From assembly GCA_004335635.1 (NCBI GenBank), contig QAXH01006189.1, forward strand, positions 3,400-16,471: a stretch of DNA of 13,072 bases. The letters are read 5' to 3'. A model generated the notes under the pieces. It was not told the origin of the DNA. It saw only the letters and a list, made by a program, of their open reading frames with translations, and did no database searches. The translations under genes were made by a program, and so were the position numbers. Every line of letters starts with the position of its first letter. Positions within the stretch are counted from its first letter, which is position 1. Shown one piece after another: positions 1-7,800 of this stretch. The DNA is from Chloromonas sp. AAM2 (lineage: Eukaryota; Chlorophyta; Chlorophyceae; Chlamydomonadales; Chlamydomonadaceae).

Positions 1-64
<64 letters not shown>

Positions 65-74
65 GTATATGTAT
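1..74. repeat. (AT)n microsatellite grading into GTAT repeats
   Basis: Positions 1-52 are pure AT dinucleotides. Positions 53-74 are GTAT/GTATAT variants. The tract starts at or before the window edge. Confidence 0.97.
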
Positions 75-303
75 TTACACCAGGGTGCTCTTCGTACAAT
101 ATGCGGGCACACTTGACTGCTTGTCAAGCACCTGATTTACCCAATCATCAAGTGAAACCAGCAGACACCTTACTCTTATCAACTTCTCATTCCTCAACTC
201 TGCCCGCTCTCTAGGCAACGATTGCCACACAGATGCCCCACTTTCGACACTTAGCCTCCAAACCTCAACTCTGGTTGCTCAAGTCAGCCGTTGTCCCACC
301 CAC
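1..303 (-). other. Intron of the C45-like gene running off the left edge
   Basis: From the GTGGGT donor at 303 to the left edge I see no coding-like segment. The stretch is AT-rich with short pyrimidine runs and ends in the AT tract at 1-52. The acceptor and the remaining exons of the C45-like gene should lie outside the window. Confidence 0.55.
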
Positions 304-1143
304 CATTTCCGCCTTGAGTAAGTACATTCGCCCTATCACGTCGCTGCTTACATCCTCGTTGTGCCCCAGCAGGCTGATCACCTGCCGCGGACCAGATCCG
401 CCCTTTCCAACGCCATGCGCCTCTGCACTGCCTGCCACACTTGTGCTTGCATCAGCCCCTGTCCTTCCAAAGCTGTCGTCAGGGGTCATGCTGCCAGCCT
501 CAGCCCCAATTAGTCTGCCATCACTGCTGACATCATCACTGTAATAACCCCCACGATTCTCATGGCTGGTTTCATTCCCAGGCATCCTGAAATCACCGGT
601 CCGCGCTTGTTGAACCTGGTGGAAAGTCAAGGCAGCTGCCGCCTTCTGTACCATTGCCCACACCGCATCGCCTGCCATGGCTGCAGCTCTAGCCACTATG
701 CGCGTGACTGCAGTGCTGGGGCCGGGGCGGGGTAGCTCTGGATGGTGGGGGTGAGTGGTGGGGGCGGTAGGGTGAGTTTCATGCAACCAGCGCGCGGCAT
801 GCGTGGGGTCCTGAACGACCATGGACATCAGCACATCGCTGCAGCCCTCCCCCGTGACTATGTGTGTGCTGCCTGGCGCTAAAGTATGCTCATTTAAGGC
901 CTGTTGTTGCTGCTGGTCCTGGTCTTTTCCGAACTGGTGCTTCTGTTGCTCGCTCAGATGCTGATTGAAATCCTGTTGCGGCCGCTGCTGCCTGTGCTGA
1001 TCCTGCTGCTGCCCGTGCTGGTCGTGTTCCTCATCACCCTGGTCCTGGTGCTGACGGTTGGTCTGGTGGTCTGTTGGTGCATGTGCCTTTTCATCAGCTC
1101 TTGATGCTGCCTGGAGCTCATTGCGTAGGTTGAGGGCAAACAA
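304..1143 (-). CDS. C45-like gene, exon 4 (nucleophile Cys, HNED, two low-complexity insertions)
   Basis: An 840-nt exon of 280 codons, phase 0 to 0. The acceptor is GCTGCGCAG (AG at 1145-1144) and the donor is ATG/GTGGGT (GT at 303-302). It begins LFALNLRNEL and then runs into about 70 residues rich in Gln, His and Asp (roughly 883-1098). GEGCSDVLM follows, with the Cys codon at 843-841. Next come about 140 residues of mixed Ala/Gly/Ser/His/Pro composition, then ISLLGHNEDVSSDVIGRMYL. The frame stays open to a TGA at 265, but the donor at 304 and the family fit argue that the protein continues in an exon beyond the left edge. An unrecognised intron inside this exon is possible and would shorten the second insertion. 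Confidence 0.75.
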
Positions 1144-2282
1144 CTGCGCAGCAAACCAAGGATGCCGGATTCAAACATCATCATCACCTGCAAAACACTG
1201 CCGTTGGCCAATACAGTAATGCCGTTGGCCAATACTGCAAGCTTGCGCCACTTTATTCAAAGCTTATTAGGTACTTGTGACCCTCTTCATCACCCAGCTC
1301 TGCTGTGAAAACGGCCTATTACCTTAGCGTGGTTTTCACGGCTTTGCTTGTGGCCTTGCTTCAAACTTCGTCGCCTTCAACCTTGCCAGCTTACCACCTG
1401 TACCTTTTACCCTTTACCCTCGGACCTTCCAGTATCCTTCGCCCACCCAAGACATGTCACACTCTTACACGCCACACCCTAAAACGCCTAAGCCGAAGAG
1501 TGACCAGACCACTGACCGTTTCCAGTGGCAGCCGGCTGCCCGCTGCCAGCCCGGTGAGCTCCTGCCAGTACCAGGGGTAGGTGGCCTCGTGCACTGAGCG
1601 CATCTCCTGGAAGACTGCACTGCCGTGCTCAGTAGAGATGTAGGCCTGCATGAACCCCATGTTCTAGTTCTGTTAGTTCAGTTTGCACGCAATTTTCACG
1701 GACAGCTCAGACCTGATCCAGCTTGCTGTACACGTGATGTTGGAGTCACTCTGCTTTGTCTGTTTGGTGCGTGGACTCTGGCTGTCTCCAATTGGTGCAT
1801 GCAGATATGCCATGAAATGCTCTGTAGAACCAGCACTATGGCCTTTTATTACCTGAATGGTTGCTAGTACAGCACTGTCCGCCACACGTGCACGGATGAG
1901 CTGGCCAAAAGTGGTGCCTTGGATGAACCCTGCGATCTGGCATGGGCACTATGCTATGTGAGGGCGTGACATGAGTATCGAGGTATGCTTTGCTTTCTGA
2001 TGTGCAGACAGGATTGGCCAAGGAATCAGTGGTTTCCAGCTGCTTACCAGGTGACAGCTGCTGTGAACCGACTCATCTGTTGTGTTCAGCAGCCATCAGC
2101 TTACCCAGGTCATAATGGCTGTTGCAGGCCTCAACAGACAGAAGAGGCACGTCCTCGAAGTACGTGAGGCGTTTGAAGCAGGCTGTGGCAGGACCCATCA
2201 CAGCCAAGGCCATCACCAGCGGCAGCTGGGCGCGCACGAGCAGTCCGCATGACCTCCGCTTCCTCGCACTCCCATCCATCAT
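304..2282 (-). CDS. C45-type Ntn-hydrolase / acyl-CoA:6-APA acyltransferase-like protein, partial (C-terminus off left edge)
   Basis: Four exons on the minus strand (2105-2282, 1853-1929, 1517-1645, 304-1143) have compatible phases (1/2, 0/0, 0/0) and give 408 codons from ATG at 2282. In-frame TGA lies four codons upstream of that ATG. Residues 1-34 look like a signal peptide or signal anchor: a basic RKRR stretch, hydrophobic LPLVMALAVMG, then an ATA/C cleavage-like site. Family landmarks follow in the right order: VPLLSVEACNSHYDLG (about 45-60), FGQLIRAR (67-74), YPWYWQELTGLAAGSRLP (about 106-124), LFALNLRNEL (129-138), GEGC (Cys229) and LLGHNED (Asn390). In C45 enzymes the Cys after Gly becomes the N-terminal nucleophile by autocleavage, and the HNED/QNxD Asn contributes to catalysis. 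Known members hydrolyse or exchange amide-linked acyl groups (penicillin acyltransferase, Drosophila Tan). The substrate here is unknown. Oddities are a Gln/His-rich insertion before Cys229 and about 140 extra residues between Cys229 and Asn390. Membership in the family is fairly sure; enzyme activity is inference. Confidence 0.8.
1144..1516 (-). other. Intron 3 of the C45-like gene (373 bp)
   Basis: This is intronic on phase logic. It holds a 21-bp-period tandem duplication at 1199-1235. The short minus-strand open stretch at 954-1232 overlaps the exon in another frame and I do not call it. A CCCTAAAA-like stretch near 1478 is a single chance copy. Confidence 0.6.
1199..1235. repeat. Short tandem duplication, unit TGCCGTTGGCCAATAC, period 21
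   Basis: The same 16 bases occur at 1199-1214 and 1220-1235, inside an intron of the C45-like gene. Confidence 0.9.
1517..1645 (-). CDS. C45-like gene, exon 3 (E-L-x-G-x-A-x-G motif)
   Basis: The exon has 43 codons, phase 0 at both ends. The acceptor is TTCATGCAG and the donor is ACG/GTCAGT, a GT donor with an unusual C at +3. It contains YPWYWQELTGLAAGSRLPLE, the counterpart of the family's strongly conserved P-x-x-x-E-L-x-G-I-A-x-G-A-G-x-P motif. Joining to exon 4 gives PLET-LFALNLRNEL, which matches the family's uninterrupted P-x-E-x-x-x-x-L-N-L-R-x-E-L. This is the best evidence for the splice. Confidence 0.83.
1853..1929 (-). CDS. C45-like gene, exon 2
   Basis: A 77-nt exon is bounded by acceptor GATCGCAG (AG at 1931-1930) and donor CAG/GTAATA (GT at 1852-1851). 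Two leading bases complete the Gly codon begun in exon 1. It reads FIQGTTFGQLIRARVADSAV and onward, matching the segment that follows the DLG motif in C45 proteins (family pattern G-x-x-x-G-x-x-x-x-x-x-I-x-x-R). Phase 2 in and phase 0 out agree with both neighbours. Confidence 0.8.
2105..2282 (-). CDS. C45-like gene, exon 1 (start codon, signal peptide)
   Basis: Tandem ATG ATG at 2282-2277 opens the exon, and an upstream in-frame TGA four codons before supports this as the first coding exon. It encodes 59 residues plus one base of a Gly codon. The donor is G/GTAAGC, with GT at 2104-2103. The segment carries the hydrophobic leader and then the family's first landmark, a V-P-L-L-S-V-E then SHYDLG pattern equivalent to the G-x-x-Y-E-M/L-G motif of C45 proteins. 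Whether the first or second Met is used cannot be decided. Confidence 0.78.
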
Positions 2283-2676
2283 GTTTGTAGGTCACTTTTG
2301 GCGGGATTCACAACACTGGATTGGTCCAGTACAGACGCCGATGGCAATGCTAAGTCCTACGAGGCACAAATGCATATGCTTTCATACGCGATCAGGGTGG
2401 TGTGCCAGCGATGGCCCCGATTATGGATTTCGTAACAACCCTAACGGAACCTGGTGATCGCGCATCGCGGGTAATTTCTTTGATCCGCGTCATTGCACTC
2501 AATGGCGATGTCGGCAACTGCTGCTGGCGGTGCGCAGAGCACTGCGGGTGTGTGCTATCGCTGTTTTAGCAGCACATAAACGCATCGCCCCACAGTAACG
2601 GCACGGGAAGGCCAGTTTGTGCTACCGGCGAGGAGTTGTTGTTTTTGTAGAGTTGAGTGCTGGGAGATAACACAGT
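2283..2676. other. 5' flank of the C45-like gene, no gene seen
   Basis: About 390 bp lie upstream of the presumed start codon, and I see no convincing coding exon on either strand. A CCAAT sequence (minus strand, 2324-2320) is only about 40 bp from the ATG, and no clear TATA box stands out, so I call no promoter. The 5' UTR and promoter of the C45-like gene should be here. Confidence 0.5.
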
Positions 2677-2878
2677 CTTCTGTCTAGGGAATTGTTCAAG
2701 TTGACTTTACGGTTGTTGCTTAGGGTGCAGTGGTGACCAATAGGTCACCTATTTTCCTTCTGCTCTTGCCCCTGCTGAGCAATCCTCGCCGTACTGAAGG
2801 CCATGTAAACAACAACATCAACATCAACAAAAACAAAAACAAAAACAAAAACAAAAACAAAAACAAAAACAAAAACAA

Positions 2879-2910
<32 letters not shown>
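2677..2910 (+). mobile_element. Short retroelement-like copy 1 (SINE-like or LINE 3' end) with A-rich repeat tail
   Basis: A 137-bp body (2677 to about 2813) matches the reverse complement of 10106-10262 with roughly 8 substitutions and one indel by eye, about 93% identity. The body ends GGCCATGTAAAC and passes into an AAC-rich tail that includes an expanded AAAAAC array (about 2828-2881) and (AAC)n to 2910. A perfect 7-bp stem, GGTGACC/GGTCACC, lies near 2731-2748. Dispersed copies ending in an A-rich short-unit tail are typical of non-LTR retrotransposons or SINEs. No Pol III B box or clear target-site duplication was found, so the class is uncertain. Confidence 0.72.
2828..2910. repeat. 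(AAAAAC)n followed by (AAC)n
   Basis: About nine AAAAAC units run into about ten AAC units, forming the tail of the element copy. The Asn/Lys-, Val/Phe- and Leu-rich open frames across it come from the repeat and are not proteins. Confidence 0.97.
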
Positions 2911-2911
2911 T

Positions 2912-3078
2912 AGACGAAGCCTCTCAGGGGTCGCCAGCCGCTGTGCTGACCTCTGTGCGAGCCCCGGCAAACCAAGGGGCCGAGTTCATCGTTATGATAC
3001 ATCCTTCAGCGCCCTGCCGTGCAACGGAAAGTTCCCATCGATCGGCGCGTTCGCCGGCACTGGCTTCCGCTGTACTTT
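2912..3078 (+). CDS. Possible exon or gene remnant, Cys-containing, unrecognised
   Basis: Directly after the element tail one plus frame reads high-GC3 codons, including YDTSFSALPCNGKFPSIGAF and GTGFRC. It ends at a good donor, ACTTT/GTGAGA (GT at 3079-3080, phase 2). The frame is open back into the CAA repeat but has no Met, since a TGA lies at 2795. A real 5' end is therefore missing, either lost or upstream in an unseen exon. I do not recognise the protein. Codon use suggests a genuine exon or a recent remnant. Confidence 0.35.
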
Positions 3079-3165
3079 GTGAGAGTCTGACCGCCCCGGG
3101 TTGCGGGGCTCCTGCCTTTCGGCCCAATCACCAAACCCTGAGATGTTCGTGTTGCTGATATACAG

Positions 3166-3313
3166 GGACACCCACTCTGGCTGGGCGCCACCCGTGCTCC
3201 ACCCGCTTTGGCTTGCTGCTACGCAAGTTCACTCGCCCATGGTCAAGCATTGTCCTTATGAGTATGCCACATGCCCCGACCCCCCAAATGGCGGAATGGC
3301 GCGAAAGCTAAAC
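3166..3313 (+). CDS. Possible second exon of the unrecognised plus-strand fragment
   Basis: Acceptor GATATACAG (AG at 3164-3165) is followed by one base that completes the Leu codon left open at 3078. The frame then reads DTHSGWAPPVLHPLWL and later KHCPYEYATCPDPPNGG to TGA at 3314. Phases agree with the preceding candidate. The true 3' end is unknown: several weak GT donors exist (for example GA/GTATGC), and none clearly joins the ORF ending at 3606. Confidence 0.3.
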
Positions 3314-3348
3314 TGATGCAGATTGTAGATGGACGCTGCCAGCAGTGA

Positions 3349-3606
3349 TGGGAGCGTTCACGTCGTCGAGATGCTCCATTCAAATCCACAGTCGCAAGAG
3401 AGAGGCGTGTGCTCGCAGTCTACACAATCAGTGGCGTCTGGGTGGGCTACGGTGGTCAAATCTGCGCGGCAGTGTGGGCATCCTACGACAACGACTATTT
3501 TGTGCCCGACTGCACGGCAAAGAGCAAGCATGGGCCCTACACCTACCAGCTCTGGAACGACCGCTTCCCTGACACACTGGCGTTTGCGGTCAAGGAGTTA
3601 GTGTAG
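3349..3606 (+). CDS. Possible terminal exon, unrecognised, ends TAG at 3604-3606
   Basis: This frame is open from 3349. The convincing part begins near acceptor-like GCTCGCAG (3418), reading VYTISGVWVGYGGQICAAVW, then YDNDYFVPDC and LAFAVKELV before TAG. Third positions are strongly C/G-biased, unlike the flanks, and few rare codons appear. I do not recognise the family. It may be the last exon of the plus-strand fragment or an isolated remnant. The frame differs from the candidate exon ending near 3313, so an intron or a break is required between them. Confidence 0.38.
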   Translation, partial: WERSRRRDAPFKSTVARERRVLAVYTISGVWVGYGGQICAAVWASYDNDYFVPDCTAKSKHGPYTYQLWNDRFPDTLAFAVKELV

Positions 3607-4624
3607 CCATCGCAGATAGAAAAATAGGCAGCTAGATTCGACACAGGTGGCTTCCATGTCAAACTTGATGTAGCTTAACAAAGATGTTTGCCAGTTCTGG
3701 GACAATTTGACGGGTTCCTGTGGGGAGTGTTCTTGGTCCTGTTGTATTGGCTGATGGGAACTATTGTGGTACGTTTAAGTACTCGTTACGAGCCGAGCAC
3801 ACCATCAGGAAGCCCGCACCAACAAGTGTACACCTGAGCAAACAGCGGCTCCGTGTGCGTGTACAGAGAGTCTGTGTGTTGGTCCACAACCAAATGAACA
3901 GGTCGTGTTGGTACATGGTGTGTTGCTTGTCACTGGGGCAGGCCAGTTGCACCAAAATGTGCCAATACCGTACAGGTCATCACGAAAAATCTAAACATGC
4001 TTTGTCAATCATGCATTGGATGAAGTGGGAGTTCACAACGCTTCAGCAGGCTGCCACAGTATCAAAGCAACCCAAAACAAACACTGCCTGCACTGAACCA
4101 CCTCAGAAATGTGTCTTGGCATTCAGGGTTGCACTAACGCCATTGCAACTTCAAGTAGTAAAAGTAGTAAAAAAACGTTTCGGCTTGCTTCTCTTCTTGA
4201 AAGCAATCACGGGAAGAAATAAGTCACCTGACCGGGTCAAAGTCTGTAGAAATCAGCTCGCTGTCTGCGCCATCACGCATCTCTCATGCATAAATTCATA
4301 GCAGAATGTCAGGCAGTCCACAGAAGGCTGACTTGCCTCTGTATTCAATTAAACTACAGTGACAGTCCCTGTTTCGTGGATAGCGTAATGGAATTTAGTC
4401 GGATAAAGGGACAGTCATTGTACTTGGCTGGCCAGATTAGGCTGCCAAATCTTCCGGCTCATGTCAAGCAACAATGCTCATCACAATTCGTATATTCTGG
4501 CGATACATAGCACAGTTCTTAGAGTCACACTGTCGCCCATCATCACAGCCGACATGAAAGGTCATAATGTCTGCAAGCATGCTGTGGGGTTTTCATGCAC
4601 ATGCATCAAGTGAAGGACAAGGTT
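3607..4624. other. Convergent 3' flanks, no gene seen
   Basis: About 1 kb of AT-richer sequence lies between the plus-strand TAG at 3606 and the MCTP-like stop at 4625. It should contain the 3' UTR of the MCTP-like gene. I could not find the TGTAA polyadenylation signal typical of volvocine algae on the expected strand. The long plus frame at 3720-4301 has no coding-like codon bias and is not called. Confidence 0.5.
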
Positions 4625-4837
4625 TCAAATGACATCGTCGTTTTTGCATGGCAAGCGCAAGAAGTAATTGATAGGCCTGGGTGGGATCGGGTCCCGGAGC
4701 CTGGGAGGCCTGACCTGCCACATCAGCACTAAGCATAGCACAGTACTAAAGCCCAGTAGTTGCAGAAATACAGCTGCTGCCACGCACACCACCAAAAACA
4801 CAGCAGACGCCCCCCGATCTTGCCAGGAGAGAATAGC
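4625..4837 (-). CDS. MCTP-like gene, last exon (C-terminal membrane anchor, stop TGA)
   Basis: 70 codons plus TGA. The acceptor is GCCATGCAG (AG at 4839-4838). It begins AILSWQDRGASAVFLVVCVA, followed by a second hydrophobic half and then INYFLRLP near the end. Plant MCTPs end the same way: L-L-S-W-R-D-P-R-A-T, a hydrophobic hairpin, then P-x-N-F-F-R-R-L-P. This is the strongest single match in the window. Confidence 0.93.
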   Translation of the reverse strand, partial: AILSWQDRGASAVFLVVCVAAAVFLQLLGFSTVLCLVLMWQVRPPRLRDPIPPRPINYFLRLPCKNDDVI

Positions 4838-7800
4838 CTGCATGGCATCGGCATCAGGAGCATGCATGTGCGACATGCGTAAGTGGCGCATGGGCATGAT
4901 GGCAGCCTGTCTGTGGTGGGCAAGTGCATGTATGCATGCATGTACGGCGCCAAAGCCAAGTGTTGGCAGCTGATGCACATTACAGGCTGTCAGTGACAGA
5001 GCGTGTTTGTTTTGTTCAATGGACAGTGCACTCGATCCAGTGTGGCAGGCTGCAGGCCACTGCCAGCCCTCAAACCCTGTGTCCATCACACGCACTACCT
5101 GAAGCCTCTCCAGAAAGGATGCCACGTCGTCAAAGAAGTTTTGGCCCAACAGCGCGATGTCTTGCAGCCGCTCGTACTGCTGTCGAAGTCGCTCAAGTGT
5201 GGTGCTGCAGAGTGAGACTCAGAGTGAGAATAAATGAGTGACTTCGTGAGAACAGACCACTGGTGAGTATTTGGTGAGCGAGACAGTTGATGAGCAATCA
5301 GTGAAAGTGCCGTGCGACGGGTACTTAGGTTGGATGCATATGCTTATCGCGCAGTCCAACGGCGCAAGCGATGTGAAGGGCAAGTGAGTGCATGCACGTC
5401 AAATTTGTGTGGGTAATGAAAGACTAAAAACATCATTGCACGGAGCCATACCGGTTAGAGCCACCACCTGTCAGTGTTTACCCATTACTATTGATCATTG
5501 CCCCCCTCACTTGGCTGTGGGCACGTCCGCCTCCACTTCATGCAGCTCCTGGCGCTTGGCAGCGGCTGCGTCAAGAAACGGACAACATCACGAGTGGCAC
5601 GTGCATGACTCAGGCCAAGCCTGTCTCATGGTCAAAGCGCAAAGCAGTGCCACAACGACCGCATGGTGCTATGTACTAGTCACTGGCAGCCCAGAATTCT
5701 GTACAGCTGCTGACAACCAGCCCTGGAGCACATGCTGCATGTGAAGCACACAATGCTGGGCCAGACCGATGCTGCAAGCTAACCAGCTAACCAGCTGGGA
5801 CCATCAAGGTCAGCTGACTGGCAGAATGATCATGCAGTCAGGATGATCAGAGGCCAACAAAGTGCACAAAATAGGATGACGTATTCTTCTCTTGTGCAAA
5901 ATGTTTTGAGCAGGCGTTCTACTGGCTGTTGAAAGCGCTTGCACTGACGCTATTCAGCATGCCACCCTTAACCATGAATTTCAGCAAACTATTACCTGCC
6001 GCCATTGTCACTGCGCACGCCGTGGGTCCGTATCTGTCCAGGTAGTGCCGGTAGCTGACCATGGCCACCAGGCACAGGAAGAGCTTGAGGGCCGTGGAAG
6101 GGTAGAAGGACAGCAGAAAGATGCAGAAGGCCACCTGCGGGCACATCAGGGCAGGAAGCGACGCATGCTCTGTGCTTGGATGAACCAGAGCACTGACCTG
6201 GACTGCAATCTGTTAAACTCTGCCCTGGCCTAAGATACTTGGTGGTGTCAGATGGATGGATGGCTGTTCAAGTGTGCCCCATTGATAAGTGCATCCGCAT
6301 GGTCAGGCCACCCACTCGTGCACCCTCGATTACTCACAGCTTTGCCCGTGAACAAATCCTAGGGCTGGCCTAGGTTGGCCTTGTCATGCCTCACAATGTT
6401 CCATTGCCGAGTCTCCCATGATTACACCACAGGTCGGCACTGGCGCCTACAGGTAACCTTGATCATAACTTCTTGTGTACGGCGCGCTGGAAGATTGGCA
6501 TGTTGTGCTTGTCGCCTTGCCCCTGCACGAATCCTAGGACTGCCTGGCCTGGCCTCACCTCCCCAGACTTCTGCGGGTCGCTCCAGGAGCAGATGCGGCG
6601 GAACCAGAAGCGCACGCGCCCCAACGCACGGATGGCGGTCTGGGCACGGCTGCAGGCAGGGTGCCTGGCATGCGACTTGATGCTTTGGTACGGATGATTC
6701 AATCCATGTGACAAGTATGTGTGGGAGAAGAGTTTGGTTACAATCAGTTATGGTTGCAAGGTTTACCAATGGTCGCATGCATCACATCGACTGCAAACCC
6801 TTTCGTTACGTGCTCTTAAGGATGAGGCTCGAGAGCAGCTGAGAGGTTCACTGTGGATCGCGCCATCAAGCAGTTTGAAGGCTGCATGTAACTTGCAGTC
6901 ACTGCACAATTTGCCATCAGGAAGGTTCAATGGTGCATGCAACACTGACGTTTCAAAGGTGCGGTGATTAGGTTATGTTGCCGCACCCTCGGCTGCTCTC
7001 GACCAGCGTGTGCGGTTTGAGCAGGAAGATTTCAACGGCAAGCAGACTTCGCACTTGAACATAACATTTAGTCCAGTTCACTGGCAGTGCTGGATGAGCA
7101 AGGCCCTGACAAGACAACGTTCAACATCAGTCTGGTTGTACACACTAGAAGTTCAGAACTCACGTAAAGTTGTTCTGCGCCCTCGGGAGTGCAAATTTAT
7201 TCCTTGCATTGCTGGTCATTGCGCTGGAAACCGCCAGAGGGATGGGCGGCTGCACCCCCGCCAACCACTTAGTGACCAGGTTGGTTGACTCCTTCTGCAT
7301 GGCCTTCCAGTCACTGCTGTCATCAACCTGCAGGACAGCTGGGCAGTCGGTTCGTCAGTTGCTCTGCCATTGGTCACCAGCCTACAGCCACCGTGGGATC
7401 TTCTCTTCACCATGCAAACCCCAGTAATCCCATTAACTTGCGTCATGTTCGCATGACTGCCTGCCTCTGACCTGCAAAGCTCCAGGTGCTGCCTCTGTGC
7501 CACGGCCACCGTCATCTTGAAGCAGGACATTGTTACGGCATTCAATTGCCTGCTCAGAGCAAACTGCAGCATGCCTGCAAATCCCAAGTTCCAGCATGTC
7601 CAAAACTCTCATGCAATAACACCATCCCTCAGGGTGAGGGGCCTGCTCTTACCTCTAAATAGTAGAAGGGCTCAGGCAGCGCTGGGTATGAGTACATGTC
7701 CAAGACTTGCAGTGCCCCTTTCCAGCGCGGCATCCACATGTGCGGGAAACGGACCTGAAGAGTGAGAAGGGCGCCGGATGAGTGACGCGTGAAGCAAGAT

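Larger units (their letters stand above)
4838..7163 (-). other. Introns between MCTP-like exons 10-15, nothing else seen
   Basis: The introns are 4838-5098, 5205-5510, 5566-5995, 6135-6558 and 6650-7163. They contain loose GTGAG-rich sequence (about 5210-5300) and a short AGCTAACC duplication near 5776. I found no coding-like exon beyond those listed, no RNA gene and no element. Confidence 0.55.

Noticed and set aside
265..303. TGA at 265 as the true stop of the C45-like protein
   Set aside because: A good GTGGGT donor at 303 directly follows the HNED segment, and C45 proteins need roughly 150-200 more residues, so the frame to 265 is probably intron read-through.
904..1104. Leu/Val-rich plus-strand frame resembling a membrane protein
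   Set aside because: It is the antisense shadow of the Gln/His-rich part of the C45-like exon; CAG/CAC-type codons read as Leu/Val on the other strand.
1395..1490. Telomere-like CCCTAAAA and CCCTTTACCC strings
   Set aside because: Only one exact CCCTAAAA and no tandem array; interstitial telomere repeat not supported.
2320..2324. CCAAT box upstream of the C45-like gene (minus strand)
   Set aside because: About 40 bp from the start codon and without a TATA box or mapped start site; a chance pentamer is as likely.
2720..3158. Asn/Lys-, Leu- or Val/Phe-rich proteins across the element
   Set aside because: They are products of the AAAAAC/AAC repeat. The short frame shared by both element copies has several non-synonymous differences and no sign of purifying selection.
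3720..4301. 193-residue open frame on the plus strand
   Set aside because: No coding-like codon bias, no recognisable motif, starts with GTG, and lies in the AT-richer 3' flank of the MCTP-like gene.
4973..5250. Plus-strand frames overlapping the MCTP exons near 5100-5200
   Set aside because: Antisense shadows of exons whose minus-strand frame matches the MCTP family.
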